Source: an uncultured Sulfitobacter sp.
GTDB taxonomy: Bacteria; Pseudomonadota; Alphaproteobacteria; Rhodobacterales; Rhodobacteraceae
Assembly (NCBI GenBank): GCA_947492925.1
Contig: CANLOQ010000001.1
Coordinates: 620,001 to 684,000, forward strand
Direction: 5' to 3'
Length of the DNA stretch: 64,000 nucleotides
The stretch's first letter is position 1, and each line of letters opens with the position of its first letter. This document shows, piece after piece, positions 57,275-64,000 of the stretch. Below the pieces are notes generated by a model that was not told where the DNA came from, did no database searches, and saw only the letters and a list, made by a program, of their open reading frames with translations. The position numbers and the translations under genes are program-made.

Positions 57275-57697
57275 ATGTTACGCATCGACGACAAGATCAG
57301 CATTCAGGATTGGGAAATCACCGAACAATTCGTGCGCGCCTCCGGCCCAGGCGGACAAAATGTGAACAAAGTGTCCTCGGCTGTTGAATTACGGTTTGAG
57401 GCCGCAACGTCTCCTTCCCTGCCCGGCCCTGTCAAAACGCGTCTGAAACGTCTCGCGGGCCGCCGTTGGACGCAGGACGGTACTTTGGTGCTGCAATGCG
57501 ACGAAACCCGAAGTCAGGCCCGCAACCGCGACATTGCCCGTGACCGACTGGCAGAATTGATCCGCAAGGCGCTGACCCCGCCCAAGCGCCGCATTCCCAC
57601 GCGCCCCACCCTGGGGTCCAAAAAGCGGCGGCTCAAAGCCAAGAAGGTGCGCGGCGAAGTAAAGGCAATGCGGGGCAAGGTTGACCCGGACACCTGA
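57275..57697 (+). CDS. arfB: Alternative ribosome-rescue factor B (peptidyl-tRNA hydrolase)
   Basis: ArfB enters ribosomes stalled on non-stop mRNA and hydrolyses peptidyl-tRNA. The 140-residue protein has the release-factor GGQ motif (GPGGQ, residues 24-28) followed by NVNKVSSAVELRF, and a basic C-terminal tail (KKRRLKAKKVRGE) that threads into the mRNA channel in E. coli YaeJ. Normal length. Preceded by the unusual leader RNA and terminator. Confidence 0.94.
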   Translation: MLRIDDKISIQDWEITEQFVRASGPGGQNVNKVSSAVELRFEAATSPSLPGPVKTRLKRLAGRRWTQDGTLVLQCDETRSQARNRDIARDRLAELIRKALTPPKRRIPTRPTLGSKKRRLKAKKVRGEVKAMRGKVDPDT

Positions 57698-57821
57698 ACC
57701 CACGGGGCGTACTCACTTGGCCCGCCGGGTTGCGTTCGGGCCGACCACCCGCTTTGCCAAAATCAGGATCAAGTGCATTCAGAAAACAACTTGCGGTATC
57801 CATGATATCAGACGCGTCGGG

Positions 57822-58124
57822 CTATCCCGGAATGCGCCCAATCGCTTTGTTGCGTAAATCCCCCAGAATCCGCGCATCCGCAAAAGTCCCATCCGATGAC
57901 ACGGCATAGTGCCGTGCAAAAACACGCAGGTCCGGCAGGTCCGCTGCAGTCAGATCGCCAAACAAATAAGCCACTTTGCCGGGTGCCCTGAAAGCCATCG
58001 TTTGCGGGCGGGTACACCCGGACATACAATCGACACTTTCAACCGCAATACCCGGCAGACCTTTGCGGACCGTCTCCAGAAAAGCGTTGTCGGCGCTGCA
58101 ACTACGGCAGACAAAGGCTCTCAT
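57822..58124 (-). CDS. DUF1636 ferredoxin-like metal-binding protein
   Basis: A 100-residue protein of DUF1636 with a thioredoxin-like 2Fe-2S ferredoxin pattern: C6 and C9 (VCRSCS), C33 and C37 (VDCMSGCTRP). The family often neighbours cobalamin synthesis genes, as here (cobG lies upstream on the same strand, 182 bases away), and may act in cobalt handling or as an electron donor (inference). The start at 58124 fits the family; twelve upstream codons are open. Confidence 0.85.
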   Translation of the reverse strand: MRAFVCRSCSADNAFLETVRKGLPGIAVESVDCMSGCTRPQTMAFRAPGKVAYLFGDLTAADLPDLRVFARHYAVSSDGTFADARILGDLRNKAIGRIPG

Positions 58125-58306
58125 GCGACACTCTTTGCACGGTGGATGACTACACCGCATTTTCTTGTTCCGGGGATCAAAGATACAACCAACCTCAAAG
58201 ACCCTCCAAACCTATCAGAGCTACCATTTTGTCATTTTTGGAACAGCCGACAATCTACTGTACTCTCTTTGAACAAATACACCGACGGTAATATCGCTGT
58301 CCAAAA
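58125..58306. other. AT-rich spacer between cobG and the DUF1636 gene
   Basis: 182 bases, clearly richer in AT than its neighbours. It probably carries the DUF1636 promoter (minus strand). No hairpin, cobalamin riboswitch or ORF was recognised. Confidence 0.4.
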
Positions 58307-59434
58307 TTACAGCGCCTCAATGACTTCCTGAACGCTGCGCGCGGATGTGTCCGGCGGATCACCTGCACGGCCCTCGCGGATCAGGTCCAACCCTTCGGGC
58401 GTTGCGACGATGGCCAACGGCGAGGGCTTGGGATGAGCACAGCCAAGCTCACAGCCGGAAACATGCATCGTCTGCTCGGGCTTCAGATGTGGTGCGAGCG
58501 CGCGCGCAATGGGACGGGTCTGGGCAAGGCCGCGTGCGCAGACAGGTGCTCCGGTACAGGCCGTGATGCGCAGCAAAGGATCCGTTGGATCCGTGATCAA
58601 CCCATCCACATCGGGCAGTTCCCGGGCGCTTTCCACCAGCATCATACGCCAGGGCGTCAGACGCAGACCGCCCTGTTTGGCAAGGCTGGCCAGAGTTTCG
58701 ACAGGCAATTGCCCAAAGGCCAGCCCAACCATCGCGCCCAACGGCGTGTATCCCGGTTCCGGCACATAGGTTTGCGATTGCCGGGGCACAAAGTGATCGG
58801 GAGGCAGGGCCGCACCATCCCGCAGCAGGTCTGCCATTTGCATATGATCGCTGCGGTTGTCCAAAAACCACTGTGCCAATGCCAGCGCTTCGGAAATGAT
58901 GTTTTCGGCAGTGACCAATTTTCCCTTGTCTGATCCATCCGCCACGAGGATCAATCCGCCGCCCGCGTCCCGTTCCAGCCTGATGTCAGCCGATGCCGCC
59001 TGCAACACAGGCGCGCGCCCTGTATCAACGGCAAACCCAAACGTACACGGCGTGGCGGGCGCATTCGGTTGACTGATCGCTTCGGTCAGCAGACGGGCAA
59101 GCATTTCCGTTTCGCCCCCGGTTTGCCACAGAGGGGTAACAAGAACATTTCGGCGCGCTTCAATATCACCATCAGCATCCAGCAGGGACATGTGGCCAAG
59201 CCCTTGGATCAGCGGGGCATAGCTTTGGTCGCTCACCCCCCTGATCTGAATGCACCCATCCGAAGTCAGATCAAGCATCCCGTTGCCGTGCGCCGCAGCC
59301 AGGCTTGCAATGCCATCCGCCTGTGCACGGCGCAGACGCCCGTTGAACGGCCGGATGCGCACGACGATACCATCACCGGATTGCACGGGGCGCAGGGCAC
59401 CGGAGCAAGTTGCGCTTGGATCAGCGGCGGTCAT
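58307..59434 (-). CDS. cobG: Precorrin-3B synthase
   Basis: CobG oxidises precorrin-3A to precorrin-3B in the aerobic cobalamin pathway. The 375-residue product shows two sulfite/nitrite-reductase ferredoxin-like halves and the [4Fe-4S] cysteines in ACTGAPVCARG and VSGCELGCAHP near the C-terminus. No other corrin ring genes are in the window. The start ATG 59434 overlaps a small upstream ORF by 14 bases. Within the normal length range. Confidence 0.9.
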   Translation of the reverse strand: MTAADPSATCSGALRPVQSGDGIVVRIRPFNGRLRRAQADGIASLAAAHGNGMLDLTSDGCIQIRGVSDQSYAPLIQGLGHMSLLDADGDIEARRNVLVTPLWQTGGETEMLARLLTEAISQPNAPATPCTFGFAVDTGRAPVLQAASADIRLERDAGGGLILVADGSDKGKLVTAENIISEALALAQWFLDNRSDHMQMADLLRDGAALPPDHFVPRQSQTYVPEPGYTPLGAMVGLAFGQLPVETLASLAKQGGLRLTPWRMMLVESARELPDVDGLITDPTDPLLRITACTGAPVCARGLAQTRPIARALAPHLKPEQTMHVSGCELGCAHPKPSPLAIVATPEGLDLIREGRAGDPPDTSARSVQEVIEAL

Positions 59435-59582
59435 TCGGGGTTTCGCTTTGCATGCACTCTACCAGATGTGTGCCGCCCGGGGTTGCGTCGTGGATAAAGG
59501 TCGAAAGGTGGGGCGGCGCGTTGCATATCAGATGGGCGAAAGCGGCATGATTGTCTAGGGTCGGTGCGATTTCATGCATCAT
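59421..59582 (-). CDS. Hypothetical 53-residue protein upstream of cobG
   Basis: A small minus-strand frame, MMHEIAPTLDNHAAFAHLI onward to QSETPNDRR, overlapping the cobG start by 14 bases, as coupled genes in this region do. Codon use is similar to that of its neighbours. I do not recognise it, and no clear ribosome site is visible. It is histidine-rich (six histidines in 53 residues), which would suit a metal-related locus. May be real or a chance frame. Confidence 0.35.
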   Translation of the reverse strand: MMHEIAPTLDNHAAFAHLICNAPPHLSTFIHDATPGGTHLVECMQSETPNDRR

Positions 59583-59699
59583 GGTTTTGGTGCACGACGC
59601 GTGCGCCGCGTCTGTCCTGAAGCGCGCGGGCCTTTTGGTATCTGGTGGAAAATTGTCCGCATCTCAAGTGTTCGGGATATGGTTCGGTCCAATATGATT

Positions 59700-60197
59700 T
59701 CACTCCACCGTTATGGTCTGGATTGCAGCCACCGGGCTGCCGCCTGCGGACAAAGGGCGGTGATCGTTGGTGTTGAGAGTAACAGACACCTCAACCCGCC
59801 CTTTGGGAAGGCCATCAAGGTGCATCCAAGGTCCATAAACGCGGCCGTGCTTGACCCCATTAACATACACATGGGCATGCCCCTGCCCCGGAACGTGCGC
59901 ACTGCCGGCCGCAAGCGGAGAAAAGGTGAAGTTCTCTGTGATCACGTGCAGGTTATCACCTGCGACTGGATCAGGTGTGATCTCAATATGTAGTTTCGGC
60001 GCGGCTGCTGCGGGCACCTCAAACATGGTAGCGTGCGTTGTCATGTGATCCGTCGACCCTTCCTCCGCTTGGTGGTGGGTTAGATCGGTGTGATCGTGGC
60101 CGTCCAATGTCACGCCATTGCCAGCGGCAATCGTGAACCCGATGCCAGTACCGAAGATCAGACCGATTAGGAAAAGGGCGAGGGCGCGGCTCATCAT
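59700..60197 (-). CDS. Exported histidine-containing protein downstream of cbtA
   Basis: A 165-residue protein with an N-terminal signal or membrane segment (MMSRALALFLIGLIFGTGIGF), a histidine- and aspartate-rich linker (GHDHTDLTHHQAEEGSTDHMTTH), and a beta-sandwich-like C-terminal half with VPGQGHAHVYVNG and GPWMHLDGLPKG. The start overlaps nothing but lies eight bases after the cbtA stop, so it is the same transcript. It probably binds a divalent metal in the periplasm, perhaps cobalt for CbtA (inference). The family was not recognised. Confidence 0.7.
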   Translation of the reverse strand: MMSRALALFLIGLIFGTGIGFTIAAGNGVTLDGHDHTDLTHHQAEEGSTDHMTTHATMFEVPAAAAPKLHIEITPDPVAGDNLHVITENFTFSPLAAGSAHVPGQGHAHVYVNGVKHGRVYGPWMHLDGLPKGRVEVSVTLNTNDHRPLSAGGSPVAAIQTITVE

Positions 60198-60205
60198 TCC
60201 CGCAT

Positions 60206-60907
60206 TCAGGTATGAGCCGCAGTGTTTGCCTGAGCCGCTTCGCGTTGCCAGAAATACCCGGCAAAACACCCAAGCATGACCCAGGCCGCCAGACCAACAC
60301 CAAGCGCGCGCGCCGCAAAGAGCGCCCCGAGTTCTGTGGGGACGGGACCGGAAAAGACGTCCGCTTCGGGCGCACCAATCAAATGTGGTGCCAGCAGTAG
60401 CAGGACCGCCACAGACCACATCATCCAGCCATTTCCAAAGGCGATCAGCCACAGCGCCACGGCTGAAACAGTCACGGTGGAAAACCACCAGATCTGTCGC
60501 AGCGTTACATCCGCGGCGGCCACGCCAGGCACTTCGGGCGCAAGACTAAAGCCGGGAGCGAGGTGAAAGGCCACGAAACCCGCGATCCCCCATAGGATAC
60601 CGGTCCGCCCGTTAATCGTTGTACCACGCTCTTCGGCCAGTGACATGCTGGCCAGCATAATCAGGGCATAGCCTGTATAAATCAGCATCGTGAAGACAAC
60701 ACTCAGCCCGTCGCGCACAGGTTCGAAACCGGGCAAATCGGGATGTGCCTTCGTGGCCCTATCGGGGCCGAAATGCACAAGCGTCCCGCTTTCATAAAGT
60801 TCTGCATGCAGCAGCACAGGCTGTACGAAAACGAATTGCAACAAGGCCACAAGCAGACCGGTAGCGGCACCGGCGAAAAGAGCAGACACAAGAAGGCGCG
60901 TATACAT
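60206..60907 (-). CDS. cbtA: CbtA family cobalt transporter subunit
   Basis: A 233-residue protein with about five transmembrane helices, starting MYTRLLVSALFAGAATGLLVALLQ, and with FHLAPGFSLAPEVPG, the histidine motif of CbtA. CbtA is proposed to import cobalt together with CbtB; in many genomes both are B12-regulated. The start at 60907 is the family start; an in-frame extension to 60976 is not. A 134-base gap separates it from cbtB upstream. Confidence 0.9.
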   Translation of the reverse strand: MYTRLLVSALFAGAATGLLVALLQFVFVQPVLLHAELYESGTLVHFGPDRATKAHPDLPGFEPVRDGLSVVFTMLIYTGYALIMLASMSLAEERGTTINGRTGILWGIAGFVAFHLAPGFSLAPEVPGVAAADVTLRQIWWFSTVTVSAVALWLIAFGNGWMMWSVAVLLLLAPHLIGAPEADVFSGPVPTELGALFAARALGVGLAAWVMLGCFAGYFWQREAAQANTAAHT

Positions 60908-61041
60908 AAAGGTTTTTCCAACGAATTGGTGGCACTGGCCCGATCTTTTGGCCGGGTCGCGCTGAAGCTCGGCCAATATGAGAAATTCATCGCGGCACTT
61001 CGCCGAATGCCGCCGCTGACTCTTTAAGCTTGTTCAGGCGT

Positions 61042-61206
61042 TTAGTGGCAGGGAAAACCTGTCGCATGGCGGACATCATGGGCCGCCTCGTGCAGGGCCG
61101 CGGCCTGAACATGTCCTGTCAGCGTGATCAATGCGATCCCAAGGGCTGCTACGAAAAACGCGGGCACAATGCGGGCAGCGCTGCGGGTTTGTGTTCTTGT
61201 CGTCAT
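61042..61206 (-). CDS. cbtB: CbtB family cobalt transporter subunit
   Basis: A 54-residue protein: one transmembrane helix (IVPAFFVAALGIALITLTG) and the family C-terminus LHEAAHDVRHATGFPCH, rich in histidines with one cysteine, which is the expected metal-binding tail. AGGAGA lies just upstream of ATG 61206. First gene of the cbtB-cbtA group. No cobalamin riboswitch was found upstream. Confidence 0.92.
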   Translation of the reverse strand: MTTRTQTRSAARIVPAFFVAALGIALITLTGHVQAAALHEAAHDVRHATGFPCH

Positions 61207-61535
61207 AGTGTCTCTCCTTGCCGTCAGGCCCAACGGTCCGTTGCCCTCCAGCGGTTTTCAGCTTTACCGATCCGCTGGTCTGATCGGAAAGTGGGCCGTT
61301 CCGGCAGTTGGCGCATGCCTATGTTGAATGCGCTTTCGGGTTCGTGGTCAAACTTACGCGGACGGATGCTCGGAGATCAAAAGGTTTTACTTCAAATCGG
61401 GTTTCGCAAGGCGGATTTGCTCTGCATCATCACATCGCATCAGTGACCGGCTGGTCAAATCCGTGTTTCGGGGGCAAATTACGCACCTGCCCCGACATCA
61501 AAGGGCGAATCCCCTGCACGTCGGAGCCGCTGATC
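61207..61535. other. 329-base divergent region between cbtB and the EamA transporter
   Basis: Contains the promoters of both genes. I looked on the minus strand for a cobalamin riboswitch (B12 box, GCCACTG-type motif) and did not find one. No ORF is convincing: the long plus-strand frame to 61308 is an extension of the EamA gene. No strong hairpin. Confidence 0.4.
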
Positions 61536-62447
61536 ATGCCAAAAACCAAATTTGCACTGGCGGTGACCTACTTGCTGGGGTCGATTGTGTTGCTCGATGC
61601 GATGGGGCTGATCATCAAATTTCTGTCGCCACATTATACGGCTGCGGAATTGTCAGCCTATCGGAACCTATTCGGGCTGATCCCTGCAGGCATCATGTTA
61701 TGGCGCGCGGCGGAATGGCAGAGGCGCGGACGTCAAATGCGAATTCGGCAATGGCGGCTGGCGATGACGCGTGGTGTGATCCTGACATTTGCGCAACTGT
61801 CGTTCTATCTGTCACTTGGATTTCTCAGCTTTGCGACCGCCTCAACAATCACGTATTCCAACGCTTTGTTTCTTGTGGCCCTCGCGGTGCCGCTTTTGGG
61901 GGAAAAGGTTGGGGCGATCCGATGGGCGGCGGTTGTCATCGGCTTTGTCGGCGTGGTGGTCGTGGTTGGCCCCGGTCGCGACACGTTCTCGGTCAGTGCG
62001 CTTTTACCGATTTTCGCAGCTTTCTGTTACGCGCTTGTAGGGGTAACCGCCCGTATGCTGGATGAAGACGTCCCCACCCCGTTGATCAACATCTACTCCG
62101 CCGGGGTGGCCGCTGTGGGCGCGCTTGCGCTGGTGCCGGTTTTTGGCGGCTTCACGCCCTTGCGCAGCGGCAGCGACCTTATGTGGATTGCGGCAATGGG
62201 CGGCTTTGGGGGATCGGCGGTGTTGATGCTCGTCACAGCCTACCGTATGGCAGATCAGAGTGATCTGGCTCCGTTCAGCTATTTTGGCATTCCCATCGCA
62301 TTTGCGTTGGGTTGGGTGTTCTACGGAGAGGCGCCGTGGGAAGAACTGTTCCCCGGTGCCCTGCTGATCGTCGCGGGCGGAATGATCATCATCTGGCGGG
62401 AACGACGGTTGCGGATGGCTCAGACCACCACATCCTCCGCCACCTGA
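61536..62447 (+). CDS. DMT superfamily (EamA) transporter
   Basis: A 303-residue inner-membrane protein with ten helices in two EamA repeats (first half with YTAAELSAYRNLFGLIP, second with FGGSAVLMLVTAYRMADQSDLAPFSYFGIPIAFALGW). The ATG at 61536 (MPKTKFALAV) is the natural start. Family members export amino acids or other small metabolites; the substrate is not predictable. The 3' end overlaps the convergent pncB by 28 bases. Confidence 0.9.
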   Translation: MPKTKFALAVTYLLGSIVLLDAMGLIIKFLSPHYTAAELSAYRNLFGLIPAGIMLWRAAEWQRRGRQMRIRQWRLAMTRGVILTFAQLSFYLSLGFLSFATASTITYSNALFLVALAVPLLGEKVGAIRWAAVVIGFVGVVVVVGPGRDTFSVSALLPIFAAFCYALVGVTARMLDEDVPTPLINIYSAGVAAVGALALVPVFGGFTPLRSGSDLMWIAAMGGFGGSAVLMLVTAYRMADQSDLAPFSYFGIPIAFALGWVFYGEAPWEELFPGALLIVAGGMIIIWRERRLRMAQTTTSSAT

Positions 62448-63712
62448 TTGCCAACACCAAAGACACGTTTGTAGCGCTCAATCTCAGACTGCGGCCCCAT
62501 CGCCTTGTTCGGATTGTCCGACAACTTAACCGTTGGCGCGCCGTTTGCCTCAATGGCTTTGCAGACCAGCGAGAATGGAGCAAGCGCATCATCGGGCACC
62601 AGATTGCGGAAATCATTCGTCAGCAGAGTGCCCCAACCGAAAGAGACATTCACCTTCTCCGCGAAGTTTTTGTGCAGCGTCTTGATTTTCTCCACATCCA
62701 GACCGTCCGAAAAGATGATCCGCTTTTCGGTCGGGTCTTCACCTCGATTGTGCCACCAGTCGATGGCGGTTTGGGCGGCGGTGGCCGGGTCGCCACTGTC
62801 CACGCGGATACCGGTCCAGCCCGCAAGCCAATCGGGCGCATTCTCCAAAAACCCTTGCGTGCCGTAGGTGTCGGGCAGGATGATGCGCAGGTTGCCTTCG
62901 TGTTCTTCGTGCCAGTCCTGAAGAACGTCGTAGGGGGCCTGCGCCAACGCAGCATCGTCTTCGGCCAGTGCCGCATAGACCATCGGCAGTTCATGTGCGT
63001 TGGTGCCGATTGCCTCCAGCTCGCGCATCATGGCGATGCGGCAATTTGAGGTGCCACTGAAAGCACCGCCAAGCCCTTCGCTCATGGCCTGCACACACCA
63101 ATCCTGCCACAGATAGGAATGCCGCCGCCGGGTGCCGAAATCAGCGATAGACAGATCGGGGATGTCGCGCAGGGCCTCGATCTTTTCCCAAACGCGCGTC
63201 ATGGCGCGGGCGTATAGAACCTGCAGCTCGAATTTGCCCATTTGATCCAGAACGGCGCGGCCCCGCAGTTCCATCAGGACCGCCAGCGCGGGGATTTCCC
63301 ATAGCATGACCTCGTGCCATTTGCCCTCGAAGGTCAGCTCGTATTGATCGCCCTTGCGCTCAAGGTGGTAGGGCGGCAGGCGGAGACCTTCGAACCACTC
63401 CATGAAATCAGAGCGGAACATCTGGCGTTTGCCGTAAAACGTATTCCCGCGCAGCCACGTCGATTCACCCCGGCTGAGCGACAACGAGCGGATGTGATCA
63501 AGCTGTTCGCGCAGCTCACCTTCGTCAATCAGCTTGGCCAGTGGAATGTGCTTTGACCGGTTGATGAGGCTGAACGTGACCTGCGTGTCGGGTTTGTTGC
63601 GAAAGATCGACTGACACATCAGAAGTTTGTAGAAATCGGTATCAATCAGCGACCGCACGATGGGGTCGATCTTCCATTTGTGGTTCCAGACGCGGGTAGC
63701 GATATCGACCAT
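62420..63712 (-). CDS. pncB: Nicotinate phosphoribosyltransferase
   Basis: PncB converts nicotinate and PRPP, with ATP, to nicotinate mononucleotide in NAD salvage. The 430-residue product begins MVDIATRVWNHKWKIDPIVRSLIDTDFYK and contains FSLINRSKHIP, the autophosphorylated-histidine region DFGTRRRHS, SNCRIAMM and the phosphate-binding IIFSDGLD. Start ATG 63712; the longer frame is rejected because this start gives the family N-terminus. Diverges from the partial gene at the window end. Confidence 0.95.
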   Translation of the reverse strand: MVDIATRVWNHKWKIDPIVRSLIDTDFYKLLMCQSIFRNKPDTQVTFSLINRSKHIPLAKLIDEGELREQLDHIRSLSLSRGESTWLRGNTFYGKRQMFRSDFMEWFEGLRLPPYHLERKGDQYELTFEGKWHEVMLWEIPALAVLMELRGRAVLDQMGKFELQVLYARAMTRVWEKIEALRDIPDLSIADFGTRRRHSYLWQDWCVQAMSEGLGGAFSGTSNCRIAMMRELEAIGTNAHELPMVYAALAEDDAALAQAPYDVLQDWHEEHEGNLRIILPDTYGTQGFLENAPDWLAGWTGIRVDSGDPATAAQTAIDWWHNRGEDPTEKRIIFSDGLDVEKIKTLHKNFAEKVNVSFGWGTLLTNDFRNLVPDDALAPFSLVCKAIEANGAPTVKLSDNPNKAMGPQSEIERYKRVFGVGNQVAEDVVV

Positions 63713-63843
63713 GACAGGTTCCTTGTGCAGACGTGCCTTTGTGGCAAAAGGGGCATGGCAGGGGCAAGAGCGTTTTCGCAGACCGCCCCGCGGATGACCG
63801 CTTTGGTTGCTACACATTGACCGCAGCACGAAAGGCACAGAAC

Positions 63844-64000
63844 GTGGAACCGCTATATGTATTGACCGCAAGCGTCCTGCTGCTTGCCTTCGTGGGCTAT
63901 GTCGGGTGCCTGTCGCGCATATATTGGGTGACAGTGCTGGCAACGGGAGCCGTAGGGTTTTACGCCGCACGCTCGGTCCCACCTGACACGGACAACGCGA
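63844..64000 (+). CDS. Hypothetical membrane protein (3' partial)
   Basis: A GTG at 63844 opens a frame that runs off the window. It encodes a hydrophobic stretch (VLTASVLLLAFVGYVGCLSRIYWVTVLATGAVGF split by a short loop), probably two membrane helices. Too little is visible for a family call. It diverges from pncB with 131 bases between starts. Confidence 0.45.
   Translation, partial: MEPLYVLTASVLLLAFVGYVGCLSRIYWVTVLATGAVGFYAARSVPPDTDNA

Noticed and set aside
59640-59680. FNR-like sequence (TTGAGATGCGGACAA, minus strand) upstream of the small ORF before cobG
   Set aside because: The spacing and the second half do not fit TTGAT-N4-ATCAA.
61207-61535. Possible cobalamin riboswitch upstream of cbtB
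   Set aside because: The B12-box and conserved core motifs are not visible on the minus strand; only a covariance search could recover a divergent one.
1-64000. tRNA, rRNA or insertion sequence genes
   Set aside because: No T-loop consensus (GGTTCGAATCC-type) or transposase domain was recognised in any intergenic region.

Overview
The window looks like chromosome from a Roseobacter-group alphaproteobacterium (Rhodobacteraceae, Sulfitobacter/Roseobacter-like). This is inferred from the moderately high GC, the tightly packed operons with ATGA/GTGA stop-start overlaps, and the gene content: a HutF/HutG-type histidine pathway, a gpmI-envC-ctpA cluster, CbtAB cobalt uptake with CobG, a MoxR/DUF58/DUF4159 operon, an alpha-2-macroglobulin/PBP1C pair and large RTX proteins. 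No rRNA, tRNA, CRISPR array or intact insertion sequence was seen.

Layout. 1-3.4 kb: a partial ABC-type protein with a decayed nucleotide-binding domain and a cyclic-nucleotide-binding tail, overlapping a CPBP membrane protease. 3.5-5.7 kb: accD-folC. 5.7-13.5 kb: complete histidine utilization. hutF diverges from hutI-hutH-hutG-hutU-ridA, and hutC closes the locus. A 14-bp palindrome between hutF and hutI is a convincing HutC operator, and its half-site recurs in front of hutC. 13.6-19.3 kb: two tandem paralogous RTX proteins, each with its own terminator. 19.7-24.3 kb: allA, then gpmI-envC-ctpA. 24.5-29.8 kb: a small zinc-finger protein, polA, a frameshifted YjbR-family gene between two palindromic repeats, a GST, DUF2798 and hyi. 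29.8-37.1 kb: DUF1285, diverging from the MoxR-DUF58-BatA/DUF4159-membrane protein operon. 37.1-46.2 kb: a NicO-type Ni/Co exporter with a DUF1007 protein, then alpha-2-macroglobulin-pbpC. 46.4-52.8 kb: hybrid histidine kinase, yaaA, recQ, YggT, thioesterase and a short BLUF photoreceptor. 53.0-56.9 kb: MFS-mepA-phytase-like protein, then a queuosine-precursor transporter. 57.0-57.7 kb: a candidate leader RNA and arfB. 57.8-61.2 kb: DUF1636, cobG, a small ORF, a histidine-rich exported protein, cbtA and cbtB. 61.5-64.0 kb: EamA transporter, pncB and a partial membrane protein.

How parts work together. The hut genes convert histidine to glutamate through the five-step route (HutH, HutU, HutI, HutF, HutG) under HutC repression. 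PBP1C/A2M, CtpA/EnvC, MepA and YggT point to envelope upkeep. CobG, CbtA, CbtB and DUF1636 form a cobalt/cobalamin group.

The most unusual element lies just upstream of arfB. It has a 16-nt perfect complement of the 16S rRNA 3' tail acting as ribosome binding site for an 18-codon ORF, then a copy of the 16S tail able to pair back onto that site, then a strong terminator 51 nt before arfB. This looks like a translation-sensing leader or an anti-Shine-Dalgarno small RNA, possibly controlling ribosome rescue.
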